A stretch of DNA of 5,458 nt from JALVIU01 sp964462295 (GTDB lineage Bacteria > Atribacterota > JALVIU01). The notes under the pieces were generated by a model. The model saw nothing but the letters and a program-made list of their open reading frames with translations. It ran no database searches and was not told where the DNA came from. Location of the stretch: positions 1 through 5,458 of the forward strand of contig CAYWXH010000099.1 of assembly GCA_964462295.1 (NCBI GenBank). Reading direction: 5' to 3'. Shown one piece after another: positions 1 through 5,458 of the stretch. Position 1 is the stretch's first letter. Every line of letters begins with the position of its first letter. The position numbers and the translations under genes are program-made.

Positions 1-1742
1 AGTATTTTTACTGTTACATCTACTACCCATAAAAACCTATCAAAAAACTCAAGGAGGATTCCTGCAGATACACCATATCTCCTCTCTATCTCTATTAAAG
101 GTTTACCCTCCAAGAGATCAAGCATCATAAATGTCTTTCTAATGCGGTCAAACTCTTCATCAGCAGGGATTTCTGTAAAACTAAGGCCTAACATTTCTTG
201 AACATTTGACAAAAGAGAGTATAGGTGTCTATAGGGGATGGGATCTAAATAAAATTTTTTAAGTATATAAACACCTGTAAAAAGATATATAAGCTTTTCT
301 ATAGAGGTCTCAAAAGATATATTAATTATCTTTTTTATATCCATAAAAGAGATAATGTCAATTCCTGTACTGGCAACTAACTTTCCAAAAATAGTGGGAA
401 AAAGCTTGCCTTTGTCTATCTCTATAAGTCCCTCTTTTTTAAGAAAGAAAAACAGGTCATCTCTTGTTTCATCCATTTTATATTTAAGATACAACTCTTC
501 TTCTTTTACATCAAATACCTCTTTTCTTAAAAAGAAGGTATATGCTAAGGATTTATCTTGAAGATTTACCAGGTAAGAGGGAGAATTTTTAATATCCATA
601 TCTTCCCTGGCGAGAAAGATAGCCCTACCATAGGGATAACGTATACCCCGGGCTGCCCGTCCAACCATATTATTAAAAAGACTAAACGGTATTGAAAATC
701 TCTGAGGAAACACAACATTTCTAAATGGTAGGTTTACACCAAGGGCTAAGGTAGTAGTTGCAAAGAGGAGTTTTATCTTCCCATCTTGCACAAGTCTTTC
801 TATAAATTGTCTCTCTTCATAAGTAAGGTCTCTACTATGGTATCCTATACCGCGTAAAATGTATTCTTCTATATTTTCTGAAAAGAGTGTTTTTGGTAAG
901 TTTTCTATTTTAATATCATTATGCATTATAGGTAGTCTCTCCCCTATATACAAAAATGCCTCTTTTGCACTTTTTCTTGTGGGGAAAAATATGATAGCAC
1001 CATCTTCCTTCCAAAGCTTTTCTAATAAGAAGAAAAACTCCTCCTCATGTGGTATATCATCATCTAAAAGGATCTCCTTATTATAAACCCCACTTTCTTT
1101 TTCCCTCCAATAAAAGATGCCGTTTTTCATATACCCTATTCTAATGGGGGTAGGTCTTTCATCTGATACAATAAGCTCTGCCCCAAGGTAATCTGCAAAT
1201 CTCTGAGGAAAGGAGATAAAAGAGGTTACTGCAAGAATTTTTGTATTTTTCTTGGCATAAGATATTAATATATCAATATATGGACCCCTTATCTTATCCT
1301 CTACTATAGATAGTTCATCAAGTACTAAAAGGTCAATATCTTTCAAAAAATCTGGCTTTTTTTGCAAAAAATAGCCCATTTTTTCATATATGGTGAGAAG
1401 CAAATCGTATCTTCCCTTTACTATCTTACTATCATTTTGAGATAATTCGTGTGTAGATATATCTATCTCTTTTTTGAAAAAGTCACACATAGGGGAAAAA
1501 TCTCTTGACTTCTCCCCTATAATTGACTTAAAAGGGGAAAGATAGATAACCTTTTTTCCTTTGGATAAGAAATATGATATAAAGTATTCTATAATAAGTG
1601 ACTTTCCAGATGAAGTAGGTGAAATAATAAGGAGATTTTTTGGAAAATCTAAATATGTAGGATTAGAGAAAACCCTTTCCTGTATTGGAGAGAAAGGCTT
1701 TTTTCCCCTTTCTCTCCAATAGTTTTCAAAACTTACGCTCAT
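1..1742 (-). CDS. Hel308/Ski2-like superfamily 2 helicase (C-terminus outside window)
   Basis: This is an open frame of about 580 codons, read leftward from ATG at 1742-1740 with no stop before base 1, so the C-terminus is missing. ATP-dependent unwinding of DNA or RNA is inferred from the superfamily 2 motif order. These are a Q-motif-like PFSPIQERVF (16-25), motif I SPTSSGKS (41-48), motif Ia YLSPFKS (67-73), motif II DELS (142-145), motif IV-like FFPTRKSA (252-259), GIGYHSRDLTYEER (298-311), motif V TTTLALGVNLP (329-339) and motif VI NNMVGRAARG (357-366). A winged-helix segment follows (about 415-460, with LFPTIFGKLV). A later helical stretch with a KPLIEIERRYGVSAG pattern resembles the Hel308 ratchet region. 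The layout matches archaeal Hel308 and eukaryotic Ski2. Oddities are DELS instead of DExH and TSF (173-175) where motif III usually has SAT. The ATG overlaps the nitrilase stop as ATGA and has only a weak ribosome binding site, so translation is probably coupled. Superfamily is near certain; substrate and role are unknown. Confidence 0.88.
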   Translation of the reverse strand, partial: MSVSFENYWRERGKKPFSPIQERVFSNPTYLDFPKNLLIISPTSSGKSLIIEYFISYFLSKGKKVIYLSPFKSIIGEKSRDFSPMCDFFKKEIDISTHELSQNDSKIVKGRYDLLLTIYEKMGYFLQKKPDFLKDIDLLVLDELSIVEDKIRGPYIDILISYAKKNTKILAVTSFISFPQRFADYLGAELIVSDERPTPIRIGYMKNGIFYWREKESGVYNKEILLDDDIPHEEEFFFLLEKLWKEDGAIIFFPTRKSAKEAFLYIGERLPIMHNDIKIENLPKTLFSENIEEYILRGIGYHSRDLTYEERQFIERLVQDGKIKLLFATTTLALGVNLPFRNVVFPQRFSIPFSLFNNMVGRAARGIRYPYGRAIFLAREDMDIKNSPSYLVNLQDKSLAYTFFLRKEVFDVKEEELYLKYKMDETRDDLFFFLKKEGLIEIDKGKLFPTIFGKLVASTGIDIISFMDIKKIINISFETSIEKLIYLFTGVYILKKFYLDPIPYRHLYSLLSNVQEMLGLSFTEIPADEEFDRIRKTFMMLDLLEGKPLIEIERRYGVSAGILLEFFDRFLWVVDVTVKI

Positions 1743-2527
1743 GCCCTATATACACCTGGGCGTCTATCCCTAAATAGATCATTATATTCTGTTATATTTT
1801 TATCCCTTGCCATAGCAGGCTCTATCTCTATAACTTTTATCCCTTCTTCTTCTCCTTCAAATTCTAATATCCTCTCTCCCCTGGGAGAGACTATCTGACT
1901 TTTCCCGGTAAAAGAGAGTTCTTTATCCCCTCTTACATCTTTCCCTGTCCTGTTTGCAGTAATAGTAAACACCCTGTTTTCTATAGAGCGAGTAATCATT
2001 GCATCCTGACAGTATGGAAGTACCAGATTGGCAGGGTGTGCAATTATCTCAGCACCACCTAAGGCAAGAGACCTGGTTGCCTCAGGAAACACCCAGTCAA
2101 AACATACCATCATACCTACCTTTACACCCTTTACTTCGAACACAGGAAAACCCAAGTTTCCTGGTTCAAAGAATAGTTTTTCCTCAAAAAAGAGGTGAAC
2201 CTTTCTATATACTTTTATCTTTCCATCTGGATAGACAAGTATGGCACTATTGTAAAACTTACTCCCATCCCTTTCTAAAAATCCTGTTACTATATGTAAA
2301 TTATTTCTCTTTGCAATTTCTACAAATCTTCTTGCAGAAGGACCACCTGAGATATCCTCTGAAAGAGAGGAAACCTCTTTTTTGCTCAAAAATAGATATC
2401 CTGTAAGTGCAAGCTCGGGTAAGACTATAAGGTCTGCATTTACTCCATTTAAATATTTCTCTATAGTTTCAAAATTTGCCCCCTTTTCTCCAAATTTAGG
2501 AGAAAACTGCAAAATACCTACTCTCAT
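1739..2527 (-). CDS. Nitrilase-superfamily carbon-nitrogen hydrolase, similar to archaeal PH0642/PaNit type
   Basis: This is a cytoplasmic hydrolase of nitriles or amides from the carbon-nitrogen hydrolase superfamily. The Glu-Lys-Cys triad is complete. Counted from ATG 2527 (262 residues), E38 lies in LPELALTGY, K109 in YRKVHLFFEEK and C142 in MMVCFDWVFPEA. Family landmarks AEIIAHPANLV, ITRSIENRVFTITANRTG and the late SQIVSPRGERI are also present. The segments KVHLFFEEKLFFEPGNLGF and CFDWVFPEA closely match what I remember of the Pyrococcus nitrilase PH0642/PaNit; this is recollection, not a search. A GTG at 2539 would add four residues. I prefer ATG 2527 because GAGGGTGGGG (2534-2543) lies 6 bases upstream of it, whereas that site overlaps the GTG itself, and because MRVGILQ fits the usual family N-terminus. 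The ATG shares one base with the upstream TAA, and the gene's TGA overlaps the helicase ATG, so it sits mid-operon. The exact substrate (aliphatic nitrile, omega-amide or carbamoyl compound) cannot be told. Confidence 0.93.
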   Translation of the reverse strand: MRVGILQFSPKFGEKGANFETIEKYLNGVNADLIVLPELALTGYLFLSKKEVSSLSEDISGGPSARRFVEIAKRNNLHIVTGFLERDGSKFYNSAILVYPDGKIKVYRKVHLFFEEKLFFEPGNLGFPVFEVKGVKVGMMVCFDWVFPEATRSLALGGAEIIAHPANLVLPYCQDAMITRSIENRVFTITANRTGKDVRGDKELSFTGKSQIVSPRGERILEFEGEEEGIKVIEIEPAMARDKNITEYNDLFRDRRPGVYRA

Positions 2528-4032
2528 TAATAGCCCCACCCTCTAAATTTTGAATCCTTTTTCAAGTAGTAATTTCCTGTTTCAGCATCTTCAAACCCTG
2601 GGTCTTGGGTAAAATTTTCATCCCCTATTTCAAAATCTCTTGAAAGCTTTTCGTTTTTCCAATATAGATTCATAATGTGCATAATATTTCCCTTTTCATC
2701 TTCTTTGTATCTTATTCCCAATTTGTTAAATGCAACTATATTATAAGTATAGGTTCCATAGCCATTGTCATGTGTATATATACCTGTATCATTTTTTACA
2801 ATAGTATTATTTATAGCATTTACCCTAGCCTCTTTCCTTACCTCTATACCATTTAGAGCTGAATCTATAATAAGGTTATGGAGAACATCTACAGAAGCAC
2901 CTTTATATATCAATATTCCATCTTCTTTGTTGGATTTGATTATATTGCCAAAAACTGTTAGCTTAAGTAGTTCTCCACCACTACCTATACCTGAGTATCC
3001 ATTTCCTATTACCACATTTTTAGCAACTAAGGATTTATAATCCAATGGTGCTAAATCCTCATTTTCCTCTACATATACATCTACTCCAAATTGGGTATTG
3101 TCTTTTATAGTATTTTCCATTATTACTCCATAGGCATTGGAAAAGGATATACCTGAAACCCCATTATTACTTATGGTATTACTGAGGATTCTCGCCCGAG
3201 CATTATCATATCCATATATACCATCTTCCTTATTATTTGAGATATTGTTATCTACAATTAAAGGAAGGGCCTCTTTGGATATGGCAATCCCTGAATGTTT
3301 GTTTTCAAGGATATCGTTATACTTTATAATAGGAGTTGCACTATCGTGTATATAAATACCGGACTGGGCGTTTTCCTTTAATGTATTATTAAATACAAAG
3401 GGGGAACTACCCTCTTCTGATATCTCTATGCCATGATAACCATTTTTAAAGGCCTTATTTTTGTAAATAAGTAGGTCCTTTGCCCCTGTATTTACAAAGA
3501 TTCCACTCTGTTTGTTATCAGTAAGGATATTATCGTATATCTTTGAGAAGTTCACATTAGAAACCTCAAGACCAGAGAAAGTAGCACCCTTTATGATATT
3601 ATCATGGAATAAAATATGGTCTGAATCCCCGATCCATACACATGCATTCCCTTTGTCATTTTCTATAGGTGAATAGATAAAGGTAAAGCCTTTTATCTCT
3701 ATATTACTTACATCTGAGACAGATAAGGCACTTTCTCCATTGGAAGAAATTATTTTTACACTTTCAGGGTCTTCTCCCAGAAGTTTTATATCTGAAACTT
3801 CTATATAGAGATTCTCATGGTATTCTCCAGGTTTTACCAAAATCGTACTTCCCTCTTCTGCATTATCCAATGCCTCTTGAATCGTTTCGTAATCACCATC
3901 TCCTGCTTGAGAAACCACTATCTGGTTTGTATCTGAAGGCTCAACTAGCACCCCCCTTGCTGCAAAAGAAAAACTTGAGAAAACAAAAATTAGCCCAAAG
4001 ACCAAAAATAGAATTGCCAATCTCTTCATCAT
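2527..4032 (-). CDS. Secreted right-handed parallel beta-helix repeat protein
   Basis: This exported 501-residue protein has K3-R4, a hydrophobic core (5-18) and a likely signal peptidase I site after S-F-A24. Residues 39-80 (SQAGDGDYETIQEALDNAEE, then ILVKPGEYHE) match the N-terminal start of pectin-esterase-like and DUF1565/NosD-type beta-helices. From about 100 to 440 the chain forms coils of 22-24 residues. Glycines at 154, 177, 201, 225, 248, 271, 294 and 316 begin G-I/L/V strands. After a 9-residue longer coil (316 to 348) the pattern resumes at 372, 395, 417 and 439. The tail (DPGFEDAETGNYYLKKDSKF, 477-496) is the usual closing segment of these proteins. I see no lyase or esterase active site, sortase signal or C-terminal membrane anchor, so it is probably released or loosely surface-bound, perhaps binding polysaccharide. 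It lies 33 bases after the PEBP gene and overlaps the nitrilase gene. ATG 4029 is an alternative start. Fold and export are well supported; function is unknown. Confidence 0.92.
   Translation of the reverse strand: MMKRLAILFLVFGLIFVFSSFSFAARGVLVEPSDTNQIVVSQAGDGDYETIQEALDNAEEGSTILVKPGEYHENLYIEVSDIKLLGEDPESVKIISSNGESALSVSDVSNIEIKGFTFIYSPIENDKGNACVWIGDSDHILFHDNIIKGATFSGLEVSNVNFSKIYDNILTDNKQSGIFVNTGAKDLLIYKNKAFKNGYHGIEISEEGSSPFVFNNTLKENAQSGIYIHDSATPIIKYNDILENKHSGIAISKEALPLIVDNNISNNKEDGIYGYDNARARILSNTISNNGVSGISFSNAYGVIMENTIKDNTQFGVDVYVEENEDLAPLDYKSLVAKNVVIGNGYSGIGSGGELLKLTVFGNIIKSNKEDGILIYKGASVDVLHNLIIDSALNGIEVRKEARVNAINNTIVKNDTGIYTHDNGYGTYTYNIVAFNKLGIRYKEDEKGNIMHIMNLYWKNEKLSRDFEIGDENFTQDPGFEDAETGNYYLKKDSKFRGWGY
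2534..2543 (-). promoter_or_regulatory. Ribosome binding site of the nitrilase gene, inside the upstream gene
   Basis: The minus strand reads GAGGGTGGGG, ending 6 bases before ATG 2527. It lies within the last codons (R-G-W-G) of the beta-helix gene. Its position decides the start in favour of ATG 2527 over GTG 2539, which the site overlaps. The TAATG stop/start junction suggests translational coupling. Confidence 0.6.
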
Positions 4033-4037
4033 AAATT

Positions 4038-4044
4038 CCCTCCT
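4038..4044 (-). promoter_or_regulatory. Ribosome binding site of the beta-helix gene
   Basis: The minus strand reads AGGAGGG, 5 bases before ATG 4032 and 8 bases before the next in-frame ATG at 4029. Both starts are workable and differ by one Met. The 33-base gap to the preceding gene holds this site and no hairpin, consistent with read-through from the PEBP gene. Confidence 0.75.
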
Positions 4045-4065
4045 CTTTATTTATGCTAAAATTTC

Positions 4066-4521
4066 TTAACGAGAAAATATACCATAAAATTTTGAACTCT
4101 CTAAAACAAAATCTCCAATTTTATTTAAAACCTCCTTTTTAGTAAGCCCTATAGGCAAATTAAGTCTTTTATTTATGGCATATAGGGTAAAGAAATATCT
4201 ATGGGGTCCTCCAGGTGGAGGGCATGGTCCACCATAACCTATATTTCCAAAATCATTTCTTCCCTGAGTAGTTCCATCGGGTAGTTTTTCTACAGGAGGA
4301 ATACCTTCCGGAAAATTCCTTACACTCTTTGGGATATTATATATCACCCAATGTACCCATGTCCCTAAAGGTGCATCTGGATCATCTGCTATAAGGACAA
4401 AGGCCTGTGTTAAAGATGGTACATCTTCCCATAAAAGTGGTGGAGAGATATCCTTTCCCATACAGGTATAGATATTGGGTATTCTCTTTCCCTCATCAAA
4501 TTTAGGGCTCCATATCCTCAT
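4066..4521 (-). CDS. YbhB/YbcL family (PEBP, Raf-kinase-inhibitor-like) protein
   Basis: This is a small phosphatidylethanolamine-binding-protein fold of the bacterial YbhB/YbcL type, 151 residues from ATG 4521, close to the usual family length. Nearly every family landmark is present: SPKFDEGKRIPNIYTC (5-20), SPPLLW (26-31), DDPDAP (46-51), GTWVHWVIYNIP (53-64), then GYGGPCPPPGGPHRYFFTLYA (95-115). The DPDAP, H57 and GGPHR residues form the anion-binding pocket in this fold. The biochemical role of bacterial members is poorly defined; ligand binding or modulation of another protein is the usual guess. There is no signal peptide, so it is probably cytoplasmic. GTG 4530 could add three residues, but AAGGGGTGA (4527-4535) ends 5 bases before ATG 4521 and covers that GTG. 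It is the first gene of the minus-strand operon, downstream of an extended -10 promoter. Confidence 0.94.
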   Translation of the reverse strand: MRIWSPKFDEGKRIPNIYTCMGKDISPPLLWEDVPSLTQAFVLIADDPDAPLGTWVHWVIYNIPKSVRNFPEGIPPVEKLPDGTTQGRNDFGNIGYGGPCPPPGGPHRYFFTLYAINKRLNLPIGLTKKEVLNKIGDFVLESSKFYGIFSR

Positions 4522-4526
4522 ACAAA

Positions 4527-4535
4527 TCACCCCTT
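4527..4535 (-). promoter_or_regulatory. Ribosome binding site of the PEBP gene
   Basis: The minus strand reads AAGGGGTGA with 5 bases to ATG 4521. It overlaps the alternative GTG start at 4530, so it favours the ATG and a 151-residue protein. Confidence 0.6.
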
Positions 4536-4573
4536 AAATTTTCTGTAAATACAACCTCCCTAAATATAGTATA

Positions 4574-4582
4574 ATTATAACA
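4574..4582 (-). promoter_or_regulatory. Extended -10 promoter of the minus-strand operon
   Basis: The minus strand reads TGTTATAAT: a perfect TATAAT (4574-4579) preceded by the TGn of an extended -10 element. Around 4596-4602 there is no good TTGACA (GGTTAA is the nearest), which extended -10 promoters tolerate. Transcription would start near 4567, giving a leader of roughly 45 bases to ATG 4521. It is the only well-placed promoter I see for the four-gene operon. The evidence is motif only, and AT-rich DNA yields such matches by chance. Confidence 0.5.
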
Positions 4583-4628
4583 TAAATTTTAAAAATTAAC
4601 CTTATATATGCAAATTTTTTTGATAGTG

Positions 4629-4634
4629 TATAAT
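4629..4634 (+). promoter_or_regulatory. -10 box of the HD-hydrolase gene
   Basis: A perfect TATAAT on the plus strand lies 38 bases before ATG 4673, giving a leader of about 30 bases. No clear TTGACA sits 16-18 bases upstream, where the sequence is ATATGC-like. A run of T (4615-4621) and A-rich DNA upstream may help RNA polymerase. With the minus-strand promoter this makes the 151-base intergenic region (4522-4672) a divergent promoter region. Confidence 0.45.
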
Positions 4635-4660
4635 AAAAACAAATAACACAAGTAAAACTT

Positions 4661-4667
4661 AAGGAGG
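4661..4667 (+). promoter_or_regulatory. Strong ribosome binding site of the HD-hydrolase gene
   Basis: AAGGAGG lies 5 bases before ATG 4673. It is a near-perfect anti-16S match and fixes the start. Confidence 0.85.
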
Positions 4668-4672
4668 AGCAA

Positions 4673-5254
4673 ATGGAGAAGGTAACAAGAGAAGATGCAT
4701 GGAATCTTTTGAGAGAATTTACAGAATCAGATAGCCTTATACGACATGCCCTAGCGGTTGAAGCAGGTATGAGGGCATATGCAGAAAAATATGGAGAAGA
4801 TATAGAAAAGTGGGGGATAGTAGGCCTTATTCATGATTTTGATTATGAAAAATATCCAGATAATCATCCTGCAGAAGGTGAAAAGATACTAAGGGAGAGA
4901 GGATGGCCTGAAGATATTATATATGCAGTACAAGGACATGCATCCAGAGAAGGATTTCCAAGAATACACCTTATGGACAAAGTATTATTTGCAGTAGATG
5001 AACTTGCAGGATTTATAGTTGCAGCTGTACTTGTAAGACCTAATAGAAATTTCGAAGGACTAAAGGTAAAATCCATAAAGAAAAAATTAAAAGATAAGGC
5101 ATTTGCAAGAAAGGTAAACAGGGAAGAGATATATCAAGGGGCGGAAGAATTAGGAATACCTATAGAGGACCATATAGGATTCATGATTGAGGCACTTAGA
5201 AAAAGAGAAGAGGAGCTAAATAAGGAAGGACTTAGTCTTCTTCCCTCTAAATAA
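4673..5254 (+). CDS. HD-superfamily metal-dependent hydrolase (predicted phosphohydrolase)
   Basis: This is a 193-residue soluble protein that is mostly a single HD domain. The metal-binding pattern is visible: H25 (SLIRHALAVEAGMRAYA), H54-D55 in GLIHDFDYE, a conserved-looking H89 in QGHAS, and D109 in DKVLFAVDELAG. HD proteins of this single-domain type are predicted phosphohydrolases acting on nucleotides or other phosphate esters; the substrate is not known here. The C-terminal third (about 125-193) is helical and charged, with VRPNRNFEGLKVKSIKKKLK and a run of Lys and Glu near the end. There is no membrane segment or second catalytic domain, so this is not an HD-GYP or a RelA/SpoT protein. 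The gene appears monocistronic, with its own -10 box and ribosome binding site upstream. Its TAA lies inside the terminator hairpin shared with the convergent chemotaxis gene. Confidence 0.93.
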   Translation: MEKVTREDAWNLLREFTESDSLIRHALAVEAGMRAYAEKYGEDIEKWGIVGLIHDFDYEKYPDNHPAEGEKILRERGWPEDIIYAVQGHASREGFPRIHLMDKVLFAVDELAGFIVAAVLVRPNRNFEGLKVKSIKKKLKDKAFARKVNREEIYQGAEELGIPIEDHIGFMIEALRKREEELNKEGLSLLPSK

Positions 5255-5287
5255 ATAAAGAGAGGCTATATGCCTCTCTTTATTTAT
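5251..5287. terminator. Bidirectional intrinsic terminator between convergent genes
   Basis: This is a perfect 16-bp inverted repeat, 5251-5266 pairing with 5272-5287, around the five-base loop TATAT. The inner stem is GC-richer (GAGAGGC/GCCTCTC) and the outer stem is all A/T (ATAAATAAA/TTTATTTAT), so each strand ends the hairpin with a U-rich stretch. The HD gene stop (5252-5254) lies in the left arm and the chemotaxis gene stop (5284-5286) in the right arm. It can serve both transcripts. Confidence 0.9.
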
Positions 5288-5458
5288 ATCTTAAACCTTC
5301 CTACTATCTTTGTAAGTTTCTCTGCCTCTTTGGCAAGTGCTTCTGTGGCCTGTGTTGCTTCTGCTATAGCAGCTGCACTCTGTTCTGCAGATTGTGCAAT
5401 TACCTCTACCGCATTTCTCATCTCCCTTGCAGCAGCTGCCTGTTCCTCTGTAGCTGCA
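5284..5458 (-). CDS. Methyl-accepting chemotaxis protein, C-terminal end only
   Basis: Only the last 57 codons are inside the window, ending in TAA at 5286-5284; the gene begins beyond the right edge. The visible chain is alanine- and glutamate-rich coiled coil: ATEEQAAAAREMRNAVEVIA, then QSAEQSAAAIAEATQ, and a final LAKEAEKLTKIVGRFKI. This is the descending helix and end of the signalling domain of a chemoreceptor, including EEQ and AEQSAAA segments typical of the methylation helix. In a whole protein the cytoplasmic tip would contact CheA and CheW, but that part and any sensor domain are not visible. No CheR-binding pentapeptide is present at the end. The gene converges on the HD-hydrolase gene with 29 bases between the stop codons. 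Confidence 0.92.
   Translation of the reverse strand, partial: AATEEQAAAAREMRNAVEVIAQSAEQSAAAIAEATQATEALAKEAEKLTKIVGRFKI

Noticed and set aside
355..561. Open frame of 68 codons on the plus strand, and a similar one of 75 codons at 859-1086
   Set aside because: Both lie antisense inside the helicase gene, have low-complexity Ser/Phe/Lys composition, lack ribosome binding sites and resemble no family. They are shadows of the real gene.
1..1742. HamB of a Hachiman anti-phage system
   Set aside because: HamB is also a Hel308/Ski2-like helicase, but its partner HamA is normally adjacent, and here the upstream neighbour is a nitrilase. The left side is outside the window, so this cannot be excluded, but nothing visible supports it.
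1999..2406. Plus-strand open frame of 135 codons
   Set aside because: It lies wholly antisense to the nitrilase, which has an intact catalytic triad and family motifs throughout. The antisense translation shows no domain.
2765..3355. Two plus-strand open frames opposite the beta-helix gene (2765-3040 and 3137-3355)
   Set aside because: The repeated coil pattern on the minus strand accounts for the sequence. The plus-strand frames only mirror it as hydrophobic Ile/Pro/Ser repeats.
2600..3750. Possible tandem DNA repeat in the beta-helix gene
   Set aside because: The periodicity of about 69 bases shows at protein level (Gly and Asn positions), but codons and neighbouring residues differ between units. 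It is an old diverged protein repeat, not a DNA repeat array or CRISPR.
4570..4579. Palindrome TATAATTATA as an operator
   Set aside because: Ten A/T bases overlapping a -10 box are expected by chance in DNA this AT-rich, and no second copy is present.
4864..5076. Minus-strand open frame of 70 codons inside the HD gene
   Set aside because: It is antisense to the conserved HD motifs, is Ser/Thr-rich and has no ribosome binding site.

Overview
The window is AT-rich bacterial DNA, with heavy use of ATA, AGA/AGG and TTA codons. Strong Shine-Dalgarno sites, TATAAT-type -10 boxes, an intrinsic terminator and a chemotaxis-receptor tail all point to a bacterium. The nitrilase resembles hyperthermophile archaeal enzymes and the helicase is Hel308-like. 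An anaerobic thermophile with some archaeal-type gene content is therefore a reasonable guess, but the species cannot be fixed from the sequence.

Layout. Four minus-strand genes run leftward from about 4521 to beyond base 1 and are packed like one operon. First is a YbhB/YbcL (PEBP) family protein, then a secreted right-handed beta-helix protein after a 33-base gap. A carbon-nitrogen hydrolase (nitrilase) follows, its ATG sharing one base with the previous TAA. Last is a large Hel308/Ski2-like helicase, whose ATG overlaps the nitrilase TGA as ATGA and which runs off the left edge. A divergent, very AT-rich intergenic region (4522-4672) carries a likely promoter on each strand. On the plus strand, a stand-alone HD-domain hydrolase (4673-5254) follows a strong ribosome binding site. 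It converges on the C-terminal tail of a methyl-accepting chemotaxis protein (minus strand, entering from the right edge). One perfect 16-bp hairpin between these two genes contains both stop codons and probably terminates both transcripts.

How the genes fit together. The operon mixes an exported structural or carbohydrate-type protein, a small-molecule amidase or nitrilase, a PEBP protein and a nucleic-acid helicase. No known pathway joins them, and they may share only a promoter and coupled translation. The most notable points are the helicase with altered motifs II, III and VI, the archaeal-type nitrilase beside it, the regular asparagine and glycine ladders of the beta-helix protein, and the compact bidirectional terminator. 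I see no CRISPR array, transposon, tRNA, rRNA or clearly new system.
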